From the NCBI RefSeq assembly GCF_027912675.1, contig NZ_CP115757.1, positions 62,001-126,000 on the forward strand: a stretch of DNA of 64,000 nucleotides, written 5' to 3'. A program made the translations under genes and the position numbers. The notes beneath the pieces were generated by a model, which made no database searches, was not told the origin of the DNA, and was given only the letters and a program-made list of their open reading frames with translations. This document shows positions 14,680 to 24,395 of the stretch, piece after piece (position 1 is the stretch's first letter; each line of letters starts with the position of its first letter). This stretch comes from Paracoccus sp. SCSIO 75233 (GTDB taxonomy: Bacteria; Pseudomonadota; Alphaproteobacteria; Rhodobacterales; Rhodobacteraceae).

Positions 14680-15513
14680 CTACAGGCTGGATGCCGCCGG
14701 TCCCTGATACACCTTCGCGATTGCCTTGTTACCGGCCCGGCGTAGCATGCCCGGTGCAAGCCGCGAGGCCTTCACTGCTGCGCGCGCCATGCCGGTCGGC
14801 ACGATTTCGTAGCGATCGGTTGTCAGCCCCTTCATGACCCCGGCCACAATCCCGTCCATCGTCGATTTCGGAATGGTCAGGACATGGGCGCGGTTTTCCG
14901 GCGTGCGGCTCTTGTCCAGCTCGTCAACCATCGGCGAATCGAATTCGGCGGGGCAGACCAACTGGACGGTGATGCCCATTGGCTCCAATTCGTAGCGCAG
15001 GCAGGAGGTCAGTCCGACAAGCGCGTGTTTGGAGGCGCAATAAGGGGTATATCCGAACGCCCCGACAAGCCCGGCGACCGAGGCCACGTTGATAAGCCGG
15101 CCCTTTGATTTCTGCAGATGCGGCAGCGCGGCGCGGGTTGCGTTCAGCACGCCGAAATAGTTGATTTCCATGACCTGCCGAAAATCCTCTGCCGCGAGGT
15201 TCTGGAAATAGCCTTCCCGCAGAATACCGGCATTGTTGATCAGGGCGTCGATCCCGCCCTGTGCCTCGGCAGCCGCATTCATGGCTTTGGCCGCCGCCGC
15301 CTCGTCAGTCACATCAAGGCTCTGCGTCTGCACGACCGCGCCCGGATGCGCTGCCGTGATATCAGCCGCCGCCGTTTCAAGCTTCGCGGCATTGCGTGCC
15401 ATCAGCGTCAGCCTTGCGCCGTCTTTCGCCAGCGCCGTGGCAAGCGCCAGCCCAAGGCCGGAGTTGCCGCCGGTGATGACCACATGCTTGCCTTTGAAAT
15501 CCAGTTTACTCAT
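14680..15513 (-). CDS. Short-chain dehydrogenase/reductase
   Basis: A 277-residue classical SDR. Visible are the cofactor motif TGGNSGLGLA (residues 14-23), the NNAG motif, and the catalytic Ser in INVASVAG with YCASK (Tyr, Lys). The C-terminal 60 residues resemble 3-ketodihydrosphingosine reductase-like SDRs. The substrate is not determinable from sequence. It lies about 100 bases downstream of the GMC oxidoreductase on the same strand and is probably part of the same alcohol/aldehyde operon. Confidence 0.85.
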   Translation of the reverse strand: MSKLDFKGKHVVITGGNSGLGLALATALAKDGARLTLMARNAAKLETAAADITAAHPGAVVQTQSLDVTDEAAAAKAMNAAAEAQGGIDALINNAGILREGYFQNLAAEDFRQVMEINYFGVLNATRAALPHLQKSKGRLINVASVAGLVGAFGYTPYCASKHALVGLTSCLRYELEPMGITVQLVCPAEFDSPMVDELDKSRTPENRAHVLTIPKSTMDGIVAGVMKGLTTDRYEIVPTGMARAAVKASRLAPGMLRRAGNKAIAKVYQGPAASSL

Positions 15514-15615
15514 TTCTCTCTCCTCCAGTTTTTCGGGTTGATCCGTCTCGTTCGCCCAAGGGCGGTTGTGTCAGGCGGCAACATTGGCGCGTTGCCGCCG
15601 AAGTGCTGGTTCGGT

Positions 15616-17223
15616 TCAGGCGGCGACGTCGCGTTGCTCAGCCGCGGGCTGACGCTCCGCGAAGCGTTCTGCCATTGCGGTAATGGTCAGGCTGGGGTTT
15701 ACGCCGATATTGGCCGGGATGCTGGAGCCATCGACGATGAACAGACCCGGCGCACCATGTACCTCGTGGTTTGCGTCGATCACCGAATCGACCGCCGAAT
15801 TGCCCATTGGGCAGCCGCTGAGGATATGGGCCGTGGTGGTGGTCCCGGCCAGCGATTCGGTTAGGAAGTTCATTGGGGTTCCGCCCGATGCCTTGGCGAA
15901 TTCGCGCGCGACCTCATTGGCGGGCGGCAGATAGCTGGGCAGCGCCGCACCCGGCAGCTCGGCCGAGCCGAGCGTCGGCTTGAAGGGCGAGAACCAGCGT
16001 TTGCGGTAGCGCAGCTTCACGGCATTGTCGTGGTTCTGCATGACGGTGAAAATGGTGATCCGCTCTTCCCAGTTTTTCGCGAACAGGTTGCGGAACATGA
16101 TGCCGGGGCGGGTGATCATCTTGCCGATGGTCCGCAGGGCGCGGCGGCCCGGCTTATGCCCGTCGACCAGCGGTCCCATATAGGATTTCATGAAGCGATA
16201 GCCACGGTCAAAGCGGTTCTGCGTGATATGGGTGTGTTTGTCCGCGTAGAAATCGCTTGAGATCGCGGTCCCGTCGATCATGTTTTCGCCCTTCGGATGC
16301 AGCACGGCGGTCAGCGCCTCGGAGTTGGTGCGCACGACCCCGCCCAGGCTGTCCGAGATGCCGGGAAGCGTGCGGTAGCGATCACGGTTCTGGAACAGCA
16401 GATCCAGCGTGCCGACGACGCCGGCTGCGATGATGACCTTGCCCGCCGTGATTGTGTCGATGGGTTTGCCATTGACCGGATCGACGAAGCTGACGCGATA
16501 GCCGCCGTCCGGCAGGGGCTCGATCTTGTCGGCCTTGCGGTCGGGCATGACCTGAACACCCTTCTTTTCGGCCAGATAGAGGTAGTTCTGATAGAGGGCG
16601 TTCTTGGCCCCGGTCGGGCAGCCGGTCAGGCAACCGCCGCAGAAATTGCAGCCGACACGCGCCGGACCTTCGCCGTCGAAATAGGGATCGTCGACCGTCT
16701 TGTCCGGCTCGCCAAAGAACACGGCATTCGGCACCGGGCCGAAGCTATCCTCGGCGTTCATGGCGCGCGCTGCCTGCCGCAGATACTCGTCCTGCTTGGT
16801 CAGATGCGGGTTCACCGACACGCCAAGCATCCGATGTGCGGTTTTCAGATGCGGGGCAAGTTCGCTGCGCAGATCGACGCCCAGGCGCTTGACCTGCGGG
16901 TCGTCGTAGAACTCGTCCTTCGGCGGCAACATGACCGCGCCCCAGACGATACTGCCGCCGCCGACACCGACGCCGCCCACGACGTTCACATGCTTGAACA
17001 TATGCTGGACGAAGTAACCGCGCAGCCGCAGCCCCGGCATCCAGAGCAGTTTGAACATGCTTTTCTTTGCCGCCTTGATGTCGTCCGGCCCGATGCGCCG
17101 GCCCTGTTCGGCCACGGCCACGCGCCAGCCCTTTTCCGCCAGCCGGAGTGCCGAGGCCGAGCCGCCGAAGCCGCTGCCGATGATGAGATAGTCGTAGTCG
17201 TGATCTGTGGTGTTGCTGGTCAT
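15616..17223 (-). CDS. GMC oxidoreductase, cholesterol-oxidase-like
   Basis: A 535-residue flavoprotein. The FAD-binding motif GSGFGGSASALRLAEKG lies at about residues 16-32 and the GMC signature GGVGVGGGSIVWG at about 83-95. The C-terminal SGCPMG, then VDGSSIPANIGVNPSLT closes the FAD site. Around residues 192-206 there is a cysteine cluster, CNFCGGCLTGC, which looks like an iron-sulfur or metal ligand set and also occurs in this branch of the family. It probably oxidises a lipophilic alcohol, with the aldehyde passed to the adjacent dehydrogenase. Confidence 0.85.
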   Translation of the reverse strand: MTSNTTDHDYDYLIIGSGFGGSASALRLAEKGWRVAVAEQGRRIGPDDIKAAKKSMFKLLWMPGLRLRGYFVQHMFKHVNVVGGVGVGGGSIVWGAVMLPPKDEFYDDPQVKRLGVDLRSELAPHLKTAHRMLGVSVNPHLTKQDEYLRQAARAMNAEDSFGPVPNAVFFGEPDKTVDDPYFDGEGPARVGCNFCGGCLTGCPTGAKNALYQNYLYLAEKKGVQVMPDRKADKIEPLPDGGYRVSFVDPVNGKPIDTITAGKVIIAAGVVGTLDLLFQNRDRYRTLPGISDSLGGVVRTNSEALTAVLHPKGENMIDGTAISSDFYADKHTHITQNRFDRGYRFMKSYMGPLVDGHKPGRRALRTIGKMITRPGIMFRNLFAKNWEERITIFTVMQNHDNAVKLRYRKRWFSPFKPTLGSAELPGAALPSYLPPANEVAREFAKASGGTPMNFLTESLAGTTTTAHILSGCPMGNSAVDSVIDANHEVHGAPGLFIVDGSSIPANIGVNPSLTITAMAERFAERQPAAEQRDVAA

Positions 17224-17309
17224 GTTTCCTCCCTCCGTCAGCCCGGCTGACGGCTCTTCTGACTTGCTAGATGGATGCTGGCCGGGTCCGTCGCCCGGCC
17301 TGTGGCGGC

Positions 17310-18740
17310 TCAGCGGCGTTTCAGGAACTTCGCGGCAGAGTTGGCGAGCCCGCCCCAGGGCGGTCCCATCTTCTCGAACCCGTTGATGAAACCGACCTTG
17401 TGGACGGAACGCGCGTGGCTCAGCCGGCGGAACCCGTCAATGCCGTGATAGGCACCCATCCCGCTTGGGCCGACACCGCCAAAGGGCAGCGTGTCCTGAC
17501 CGACATGCAGGATGGTTCCGTTGACCGTCACGCCGCCGGAGATTGCGCCATCCAGCACCTTCCGCTCCGTCGCCTTGTCGTTGGTGAACACATACAGCGC
17601 CAAAGGACGGTCACGGTCGCGGATATAGGCCAGCGCGTCGTCAAGCGTGTCATAAGGCTTCACCAGCAGAACCGGGCCGAAGATTTCCTCGTTCATCAGA
17701 ACCCCGTCCTTCGGCGCGTCGATGATGACGGTCGGGCCGATCTTGCGGGCCTGCCCCATCCCGTCATCCTCATGCGTCAGGACGGTCGCCCCGGCGGCAC
17801 GGGCCTCTTCGATGGCGTCGACAAGGCGCTGACGGTGACGTTCGGAGATCATGGAGGTGTAGTCGGGGTTCTGTGCCACGGTCGGGAAGGACTTCTTCGC
17901 CCGTGCAATGACGGCCTCAGCGAAATCCCGAACCCGCTCGCGCGGCACAAGCGCGTAATCCGGGGCGACGCAGATCTGGCCGGAGTTGGAGTATTTCCCG
18001 AATGCGACACTCTGCGCGGCTTTCTCCAGCGGATAATCCTCGGCCACCACGACCGGGGACTTGCCGCCCAGTTCCAGCGTGACCGGGGTCAGGTTCTTCG
18101 CGGCTGCCTCCATCACCTTACGGCCGACAATGGTCGATCCGGTGAAAACGAGGTGATCGAAAGGAAGCGCCCCGAAACGCTGCGCGACCTCCACGCCGCC
18201 GGTCACGACGGTCAGTTCGGCGTCATCGAAATATTTGGCGACAAGCGATCGCAGCAATTCCGAAAAACGCGGGGTGAATTCCGATGGCTTGATCATCGCC
18301 CGGTTGCCTGCGGCCAGCGCGTCGACCAGGGGGGTCAGCGCCGTCTGCATCGGGAAGTTCCACGGCGCGATAATGCCGATCACGCCAAGCGGTTCGTGCC
18401 GGATGCGGGCGGATGCGGGTTTGAACGCCATGTCGACCGGGCGGCGCTCATCGCGCATCCAGCGTTTGAGGTGCTTGCGGGTGTGGCGCAGCGCGTTCAG
18501 CACCGTCACGATCTCGAACAGCTCGGTTTCGTGGTTGGAGCGGTTGCCGAAATCGTCGTTGATCGCCTCGACGAAGGCCTTGTCATTCTCGGTCAGCATC
18601 TTGCGCAGCCGGTCCAGCCGGTCGCGGCGAAGCTCATAATCCGGGGCCGGTTCATCACGCGACGCGCGGTATTGCAAATCGAACAGCCGCTGGATTTCCT
18701 CAGCAGGCTGCGGGAATGGGGTAACAGCAGTGTTTTGCAT
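17310..18740 (-). CDS. Aldehyde dehydrogenase, coniferyl-aldehyde type
   Basis: A 476-residue NAD(P)-dependent aldehyde dehydrogenase. It has the cofactor motif VFTGSTIVG, the general base Glu in LELGGKSP and the nucleophile Cys in NSGQICVAPDY. The end (PPWGG, FLKRR) and overall pattern match the CALDH group that handles coniferyl and long-chain aldehydes. It is the first gene of the ALDH-GMC-SDR series. A dyad, ATAC-N7-GTAT at 18757-18771, precedes it and may bind the AraC regulator. Confidence 0.9.
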   Translation of the reverse strand: MQNTAVTPFPQPAEEIQRLFDLQYRASRDEPAPDYELRRDRLDRLRKMLTENDKAFVEAINDDFGNRSNHETELFEIVTVLNALRHTRKHLKRWMRDERRPVDMAFKPASARIRHEPLGVIGIIAPWNFPMQTALTPLVDALAAGNRAMIKPSEFTPRFSELLRSLVAKYFDDAELTVVTGGVEVAQRFGALPFDHLVFTGSTIVGRKVMEAAAKNLTPVTLELGGKSPVVVAEDYPLEKAAQSVAFGKYSNSGQICVAPDYALVPRERVRDFAEAVIARAKKSFPTVAQNPDYTSMISERHRQRLVDAIEEARAAGATVLTHEDDGMGQARKIGPTVIIDAPKDGVLMNEEIFGPVLLVKPYDTLDDALAYIRDRDRPLALYVFTNDKATERKVLDGAISGGVTVNGTILHVGQDTLPFGGVGPSGMGAYHGIDGFRRLSHARSVHKVGFINGFEKMGPPWGGLANSAAKFLKRR

Positions 18741-18877
18741 GGCGGTATCCTCCCAGATACAAATTTCGTATTAATGGCAGAGTACCGGGCGCCTATATGG
18801 ACCGCTTAACGCAGGGTCACAGTTTTTTATCTTCAAGCGACAGGGCTTGTGTCGTCCAATATCGCGGCGCAATCCGG

Positions 18878-20131
18878 CTAGCCCAGAAGCGTGTCGAGGA
18901 AAAATAAAACGCCCCCGATCACAGCCCCCAGAACCGCCCCGTTGATGCGGATGAATTGCAGGTCGGGGCCGATTTCCGTCTCGAAGCGTTCGTTCAGCTC
19001 TTCCGGTTCCCAGCCAGCGATCACATCGGTAACATAGGCGGCAATTTGCGGACGCATCTCTCCGATCACGCGGCTTGCCAGTTCCGCCAGCCTTTCATCA
19101 AACGCGGCCCTTGCCTCTGCCGTGCCGAGCATTTCGGAGGCCGCATGTTTGATCGCAGCCGTGAAGGCGTCGGTGACAGCTTCGGGGTCTTCCGCAAGTT
19201 TCCTGCGGATGCGGTCCTGCGCCTGCCGGCCCATAGACGACACCACATCATCCAGTTCGCCGGAACGGATCATATGCTGACGTGCTTCGGTGACGGCTTT
19301 GGTCAGCGCGCCTTTTTCGACCAGATCGTCGACCATCCGGTCACAGGCGCGCTCGAACGAGGCACGCAGGCGGGATTGCGGGTCGCGCAGATCGTCCAGC
19401 ACGGACAGAATGCCCCGGACCGCCAGATCGGCAACCCGGCGATCCACGCGCGAGGATATCCACCAGCGGCTGTGGTCCTGAACCAGTTCATTGGCACCGA
19501 TGCGCCCGCCTTCGACCGATTTCTCGACCTGCGCAAGCGCGTGATCGAGCACCCCGGTGCGAATGCCGATCTTGACCAGTTCCGACATCCTTGCGGCAAT
19601 CGCCTCGTCAGAGCCGAAATCGGACGCGGCGCGGCGCAGCCACATCCGCCCGCGCGCCAGCAGCCGGGGCGGCGGATCGGTTCGGATCAGTTGCGACAGA
19701 AGCGCGGTCAGTTCCGCAGCGATCAGCCGGGCATTCGGCGTTTGCGAGATCCAGTCGCGCAGGAAGTTCGAGGGCTGAAGCGCGATCAGCCGTGTGTGCA
19801 GCTGTTCCGGTTGCAGGAAATGGCTTTCGAAGAACCTGCCGACATTCTGCGCCGCGCGTGTTTGGTTGCGCGGCAACAGCGCGGTATGCGGAATGGGCAG
19901 GCCAAGCGGGTGGCGAAACAGCGCCGTGACCGCGAACCAGTCTGCCAGCCCGCCGACCATCCCGGCCTCCGCCATCGAACGGATCAGCATGATCCAGCCC
20001 GGAGGATCGCCCACCAGATAGGTCACCGCGAACACGGCAGCCAAAGCGGCGAGCATGCCCGTCGCCAGCCTGCGTGTTCGTTTCAGCCTTTCCGCCGGAT
20101 CAGGGACGGGATCGGCCGGACCCGACATCAT
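18878..20131 (-). CDS. DUF445 family membrane protein
   Basis: A 417-residue DUF445 protein. It has an N-terminal transmembrane segment (about residues 22-42), the family motif GGLADWFAVTALFRHPLGLPIPHTA, a long helical cytoplasmic or periplasmic middle and a C-terminal transmembrane helix (VLGAVIGGVLFFLDTLLG). The function is unknown in the family. Two adjacent ATGs (20131, 20128) are possible starts, both overlapping the depolymerase stop, so it is probably co-transcribed with the PHA genes. Confidence 0.85.
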   Translation of the reverse strand: MMSGPADPVPDPAERLKRTRRLATGMLAALAAVFAVTYLVGDPPGWIMLIRSMAEAGMVGGLADWFAVTALFRHPLGLPIPHTALLPRNQTRAAQNVGRFFESHFLQPEQLHTRLIALQPSNFLRDWISQTPNARLIAAELTALLSQLIRTDPPPRLLARGRMWLRRAASDFGSDEAIAARMSELVKIGIRTGVLDHALAQVEKSVEGGRIGANELVQDHSRWWISSRVDRRVADLAVRGILSVLDDLRDPQSRLRASFERACDRMVDDLVEKGALTKAVTEARQHMIRSGELDDVVSSMGRQAQDRIRRKLAEDPEAVTDAFTAAIKHAASEMLGTAEARAAFDERLAELASRVIGEMRPQIAAYVTDVIAGWEPEELNERFETEIGPDLQFIRINGAVLGAVIGGVLFFLDTLLG

Positions 20132-20979
20132 GCGGCCTTTTGGGTTGTGATGTCGTCCAGAAACGCCTCAATCAGGCGTGCGGTCTCATTGGGATCGGTC
20201 AGGATAAACAGGTGGCCGCAATCCATGATCTCCAGCCGGGCATTCGGCAGGCGCGATACCAGCATCCGCCCGTTGACAGCGGGCACGATCGGATCATCCT
20301 CGCCCATCATGACCAGCACCGGCACTTCTATCCGGGGCAGCCACAGCCAGCTTGTCCAGCCCATGCCGGCCATAAGCTGATACAGGTAGCCACGCTGCGA
20401 ATTCGGCTTCATGGCGGAGGCATGTTCGCGCAAAGCCCTGTCGTCGGCGCGCAGCTTGCCGCCGTAAAGCGACGGTCCGATCATCAGCATATAGTCGGGC
20501 AGTGTGTAGCGCTTCGGCGTTGCCAGCTTCATCAGCACACGGGGATCGCCCGGCACCATGACAAAACCGGCCGAGGTTGCGGCAAGGATCAGGCTGCGGG
20601 TGCGCTTGGGGAAATCATGCGCGAATTGCTGCGCCAGCCCACCACCCCATGAGACGCCGAAGACATCGACCTCCGCGATCCCGAGATTGTCCAGCAATCG
20701 CGCGGCAAGCCGTGTCACCCAGCTCATGCGATAAGGCAGCACCGGGGCGGGCGAGCCCCCGACGCCGGGGACGTCGAAGGTCAGGATGCGGGTGTCGCGA
20801 AACCGCTCGGCAAAGGGGATGGCCGTGTCCAGGCTGGCCCCGATGCCGTTGAAGACCAGCAGGATGCGCGAGGCGGTTTTCGGGCCAAGCAGCACATAGC
20901 GCAGTTCCTGGCCGGAAATCCTGATCGTCTTCGGTTGCGCGGCTTCTTCCGCGCGTGTTTCAGGCAGGTTGACTGACAT
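20128..20979 (-). CDS. phaZ: Intracellular PHA depolymerase (PhaZ-like alpha/beta hydrolase)
   Basis: A 283-residue alpha/beta hydrolase resembling the medium-chain-length PHA depolymerase of pseudomonads. It has FNGIGASLD (oxyanion region), FGVSWGGGLAQ (lipase box with the Ser nucleophile), a late GEDDPIVP (Asp) and DCGHLF (His). It would mobilise stored polyester to hydroxy acids. The ATG at 20979 lies inside the end of phaC, giving a 20-bp overlap. An upstream in-frame start at 21141 would lie within phaC and is rejected. Confidence 0.85.
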   Translation of the reverse strand: MSVNLPETRAEEAAQPKTIRISGQELRYVLLGPKTASRILLVFNGIGASLDTAIPFAERFRDTRILTFDVPGVGGSPAPVLPYRMSWVTRLAARLLDNLGIAEVDVFGVSWGGGLAQQFAHDFPKRTRSLILAATSAGFVMVPGDPRVLMKLATPKRYTLPDYMLMIGPSLYGGKLRADDRALREHASAMKPNSQRGYLYQLMAGMGWTSWLWLPRIEVPVLVMMGEDDPIVPAVNGRMLVSRLPNARLEIMDCGHLFILTDPNETARLIEAFLDDITTQKAA

Positions 20980-22681
20980 AGTTTCCGGGAGCCTCACAGA
21001 TTGGTTTGCGTTTGCGCGACCCCGGCTGTTTGCGTGCCGGAACCTTGTCGCCTGAATGTGCCTCCAGCCAGCTTTGCCATGTCGGCCACCAGCTTCCCTC
21101 ATTGGTTTCGGCACCTGAGAGGAAGGCTTCGGCCGTATCATGCTCGCCGCTGTTGATCAGGAAGCGCGCCTTCTTGTTGCCGGGCGGGTTGATGAGCGAC
21201 TGGATGTGACCGGCCTGACTGAGGATGAATTCGGATTTTCCGCCCAGCAGCTTGCGGGTCAGATAGCAGCCATCCCAGGGCGTGATATGATCGGTCTCGC
21301 CGCCGACGAGGAAAGCATCGCAGGTGACGTCCTTGAGGTCCAGCTCGTGACCATCGACAAAGACGCGACCCTCGCCGCCATCAGCCAGACCGCCCTTTTG
21401 CAGCAAGGTGAGCAGATCGTTATGCAGCGCGGCAGGCAGGTTGGTCGTATCGGCGTTCCAGTACAGAATATCGAACGCCGCAGGATCGTTACCCAGCAGG
21501 TAATTGTTCACCCAATAGGCCCAGATCAGATCATTGGGGCGCAGCCAGGCGAAAGCGCGTTCGAGATCCTTGCCGCCAAGCACGCCTTTGGATCGTGAAA
21601 ACAGCTTCGCAAGCTCCAGCGTTTCGATATTGGCAAACAGCCCCATTGAGGTGTCCTTGCCGCCCTCGACGTCCAGAATTGCGACCAGCAGCGACAGGCT
21701 GGCGGCACGGTTATCGCCGCGCGCCCCCCAAAGCGCCAGAAGCAGGGCAGCGGTGATGCCGCCGGAACAGGCGCCGACGACATTCAGTTCCGGGCTGCCG
21801 GAAACCTCGCAGGCGACAGCGCTGGCGCGATCAAGCGCCTCGATATAGCTTGCGAGGCCCCAGGCCGCCTGCTCCGTCGTCGGGTTGCGCCAGCTGACGA
21901 TAAAGACCTCATGACCCGCCTCGACCAGATATTCGACGATCGACCGGCCCGGAGCCAGATCCCAGACATAGTATTTGTTGATCTGGGGCGGGACGATGAA
22001 CACCGGAACCTTGTGAACCTCGGGTGTGCGCGGCGCGTACTGGATCAGTTCCAGATGATCCTCGGCATAAATGACATGGCCCTTGGTCAGGGCAAGGTTC
22101 TCGCCGATACTGAATTTCGACTTGTCCACCATCGTCGGCAGACCGCCATTATTGACCATGTCCTCGATAAGCTGCCGTGCGCCCTTCCACAGATTCTTGC
22201 CGCCATTTTCAAGCGTGGCCTTCATCGCGGACGGGTTGCCAACCAGAAAATTGGTCGGCGAAAGCGCATCGACCGAAAGGCTGGTCAGCAGCCGGGCGCG
22301 CAGCTTGTCGCGATGCGGCAGGTCGAGGCTGTCGATCCAGTCATTGCTCGCCTTCGCCCATGACAGGTAGGATTGCATCAGCGCGCGATAGGCCGGGTTC
22401 GTGGCCCAGACCGGGTCGCTGAAGCGTCTGTCGCCTTTCTCCGGTGCGATCTCAGATGTCCCGGACAAGCTGGCGAGGATGCCCATGCTCGCATTCATGG
22501 ACTGGGTCATGGCCTTGGTTGGCTGGGTCAGGGCCGCAAGGTAGAAATTGCGGAACGCATTCCCGAGGTCGACAGCAGTTTCGGCCCGCTGAGTAATCGC
22601 GTCACGCCCTTCACTGACCTTGCCAAGCGTCTTGCGGACCACCTTCTCGGCGGTGCCGGGTGTTTTCGGTTCAGATGTCAT
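20960..22681 (-). CDS. phaC: PHA synthase, class II-like
   Basis: A 573-residue poly(hydroxyalkanoate) synthase that polymerises hydroxyacyl-CoA on the granule surface. The nucleophile Cys is in GACSGG, the sequence type of class II enzymes rather than the class I GYCIGG type. The catalytic Asp is in GGETDHITPW and His in AGHIQS. The central VPPQINKYYVWDL and GHEVFIVSWRNP segments are also class-typical. Starts at 22681. It is clustered with fadD, phaZ and a phasin, consistent with storage of fatty-acid-derived monomers. Confidence 0.92.
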   Translation of the reverse strand: MTSEPKTPGTAEKVVRKTLGKVSEGRDAITQRAETAVDLGNAFRNFYLAALTQPTKAMTQSMNASMGILASLSGTSEIAPEKGDRRFSDPVWATNPAYRALMQSYLSWAKASNDWIDSLDLPHRDKLRARLLTSLSVDALSPTNFLVGNPSAMKATLENGGKNLWKGARQLIEDMVNNGGLPTMVDKSKFSIGENLALTKGHVIYAEDHLELIQYAPRTPEVHKVPVFIVPPQINKYYVWDLAPGRSIVEYLVEAGHEVFIVSWRNPTTEQAAWGLASYIEALDRASAVACEVSGSPELNVVGACSGGITAALLLALWGARGDNRAASLSLLVAILDVEGGKDTSMGLFANIETLELAKLFSRSKGVLGGKDLERAFAWLRPNDLIWAYWVNNYLLGNDPAAFDILYWNADTTNLPAALHNDLLTLLQKGGLADGGEGRVFVDGHELDLKDVTCDAFLVGGETDHITPWDGCYLTRKLLGGKSEFILSQAGHIQSLINPPGNKKARFLINSGEHDTAEAFLSGAETNEGSWWPTWQSWLEAHSGDKVPARKQPGSRKRKPICEAPGNYVSQPA

Positions 22682-22695
22682 GGCAATATCCCCCC

Positions 22696-24324
22696 TCAGG
22701 CCTGCTCGCGAAGTTCGCGACGGAGGATCTTGCCGACATTGGATTTCGGCAGCGCGTCGAGGAAGATGACCTGACGGGGCACCTTGTAGCCCGCCAGCTC
22801 TGTCCGGCAATGGGCGATGACGTCCTTGTCGGTGACATCGGAGCCGGCCATCCTGACCGCGTAGATGCGAACCGCTTCGCCGCTTTTCTCATCCGGGACA
22901 CCGATGCAGGCGCATTCGGCGATGCCTTCGCAGGCGGTCACGACTGCCTCCACCTCGTTCGGATAGACGTTGAAGCCGGAGACGAGGATCATGTCCTTCT
23001 TGCGGTCGACGATTTTCAGGAAGCCGCCCTCGATGAACATGCCGACATCGCCGGTGCGGAAATACCCGTCCGGCGTGAACGCCTTCAGGTTGGCATCGTC
23101 GTTGTTCCAGTAGCCGCGCATGATCTGCGGACCGGCGGCGCAGATTTCACCGGCTTCGCCCTCGGCGACTTCGTTTCCGTCATCATCGAGCAGCTTGATG
23201 TCCGTCGAAGGAACGGCCAGCCCGCAGGATTCGGTGAAATGGGTGACGTTCATCGGATTTAGGCACAGCACCGGCGAGGTTTCGGACAGGCCGTAGCCTT
23301 CCTTGATCTGATGCCCGGTCAGGGCGTGCCATTTCTCCGACGTTGCCTTGATCACAGCCGCGCCGCCGCCGATGGCAACCTTGTAGCCCGACAGGTCGAT
23401 CTTGTCGAAATCGGGATGCATCATCAGCCCCTGGAACATCGTGTTGACGCCCGGAATGACCGAGAACTTCGAATCCTTGATCGCCCCGACGAAACTGTCC
23501 ATGTCGCGCGGATTGGGGATCAGGATCTGCTTCGCGCCGGAAGACACGAAGGCGATCATCACCATCAGCCCGAAAATATGATAGAGCGGCAGAGCCAGCA
23601 CCACGATCTCTGTCCCGACCTCATGCACCTCAGGCATGAAGGCTTTGAACTGCTCGCCATTGGCGACGATATTGCGATGCGTCAGAACCGCGCCCTTCGA
23701 CAGGCCGGTCGTGCCGCCGGTATACTGGAAGAAGATAATATCTTCGCCGTTCAGCTCGACCGGCGTGAACTCCAGCCCGGCACCTTCCGTCAGTACATCG
23801 GCAAGCGCCACGGTGTCCGACAGACGTTCATCGACCGGGGGCGACTGGATCGGCAGGCCCGCACCGTCGCCAAGACCGATGGTGACGATATTCTTGATCG
23901 GTGTCTGGTCGAGCACTTCGGCCAGCACGGGTGTCGAGCCGCTATAGATCAGGATCGTTTCCGCGCCTGCATCGTTCAACTGATGCGATAGCTCACGCGG
24001 GGTATAAAGCGGATTGACGTTCACCTGCGCGGCCCCGGCCCGCATCACGCCCAGCATCACGATCGGAAAGGCGAAGATGTTCGGGCACATCACGGCGATC
24101 CGGTCGCCGCGCTTGACCCCGGTTTTCTGCAACCATGCCGCGACAGAGCGGGCGGCGCGGTCGATTTCGGCATAGGTCATGGTCTTGCCGAAGCACTCGA
24201 ACGCCGGTTTGTCGGCAAAGGTTGCGACAGCTTCGTCAAAAACGGCGACTGCGGACGGATAGGCGTCTGCGTTGATTTCGTGCGGAATATCTTCGCTGTA
24301 AGTTGCAAGCCACGGTTTGGTCAT
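22696..24324 (-). CDS. fadD: Long-chain acyl-CoA synthetase
   Basis: A 542-residue AMP-forming acyl-CoA ligase. It has the P-loop-like motif YTGGTTGLSKGAVLTHRN, the GYGLSETSP motif, YFRTGDVG (Asp) and the C-terminal KDMILVSGFNVYP and PKSNVGKILRREL with the catalytic Lys. It activates fatty acids for beta-oxidation or supplies acyl-CoA for PHA synthesis. It lies 14 bases upstream of phaC on the same strand. The ATG at 24324 is preferred, having a GGGAGGACC purine run just before. Confidence 0.9.
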   Translation of the reverse strand: MTKPWLATYSEDIPHEINADAYPSAVAVFDEAVATFADKPAFECFGKTMTYAEIDRAARSVAAWLQKTGVKRGDRIAVMCPNIFAFPIVMLGVMRAGAAQVNVNPLYTPRELSHQLNDAGAETILIYSGSTPVLAEVLDQTPIKNIVTIGLGDGAGLPIQSPPVDERLSDTVALADVLTEGAGLEFTPVELNGEDIIFFQYTGGTTGLSKGAVLTHRNIVANGEQFKAFMPEVHEVGTEIVVLALPLYHIFGLMVMIAFVSSGAKQILIPNPRDMDSFVGAIKDSKFSVIPGVNTMFQGLMMHPDFDKIDLSGYKVAIGGGAAVIKATSEKWHALTGHQIKEGYGLSETSPVLCLNPMNVTHFTESCGLAVPSTDIKLLDDDGNEVAEGEAGEICAAGPQIMRGYWNNDDANLKAFTPDGYFRTGDVGMFIEGGFLKIVDRKKDMILVSGFNVYPNEVEAVVTACEGIAECACIGVPDEKSGEAVRIYAVRMAGSDVTDKDVIAHCRTELAGYKVPRQVIFLDALPKSNVGKILRRELREQA

Positions 24325-24353
24325 TGGTGGGTCCTCCCTAAAATAAATGGAAT

Positions 24354-24386
24354 GCACGCCGGTCCGCCCTCATCAGACCAGCGTGC
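24354..24386 (-). terminator. Hairpin after the phasin gene
   Basis: GCACGCCGGTC (24354-24364) pairs with GACCAGCGTGC (24376-24386), with one mismatch. On the minus strand it is followed by ATTCCATTTATTTT. It may reduce read-through from phaP into fadD and set the high phasin to synthase ratio. Confidence 0.5.
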
Positions 24387-24395
24387 AGGCAGAAA

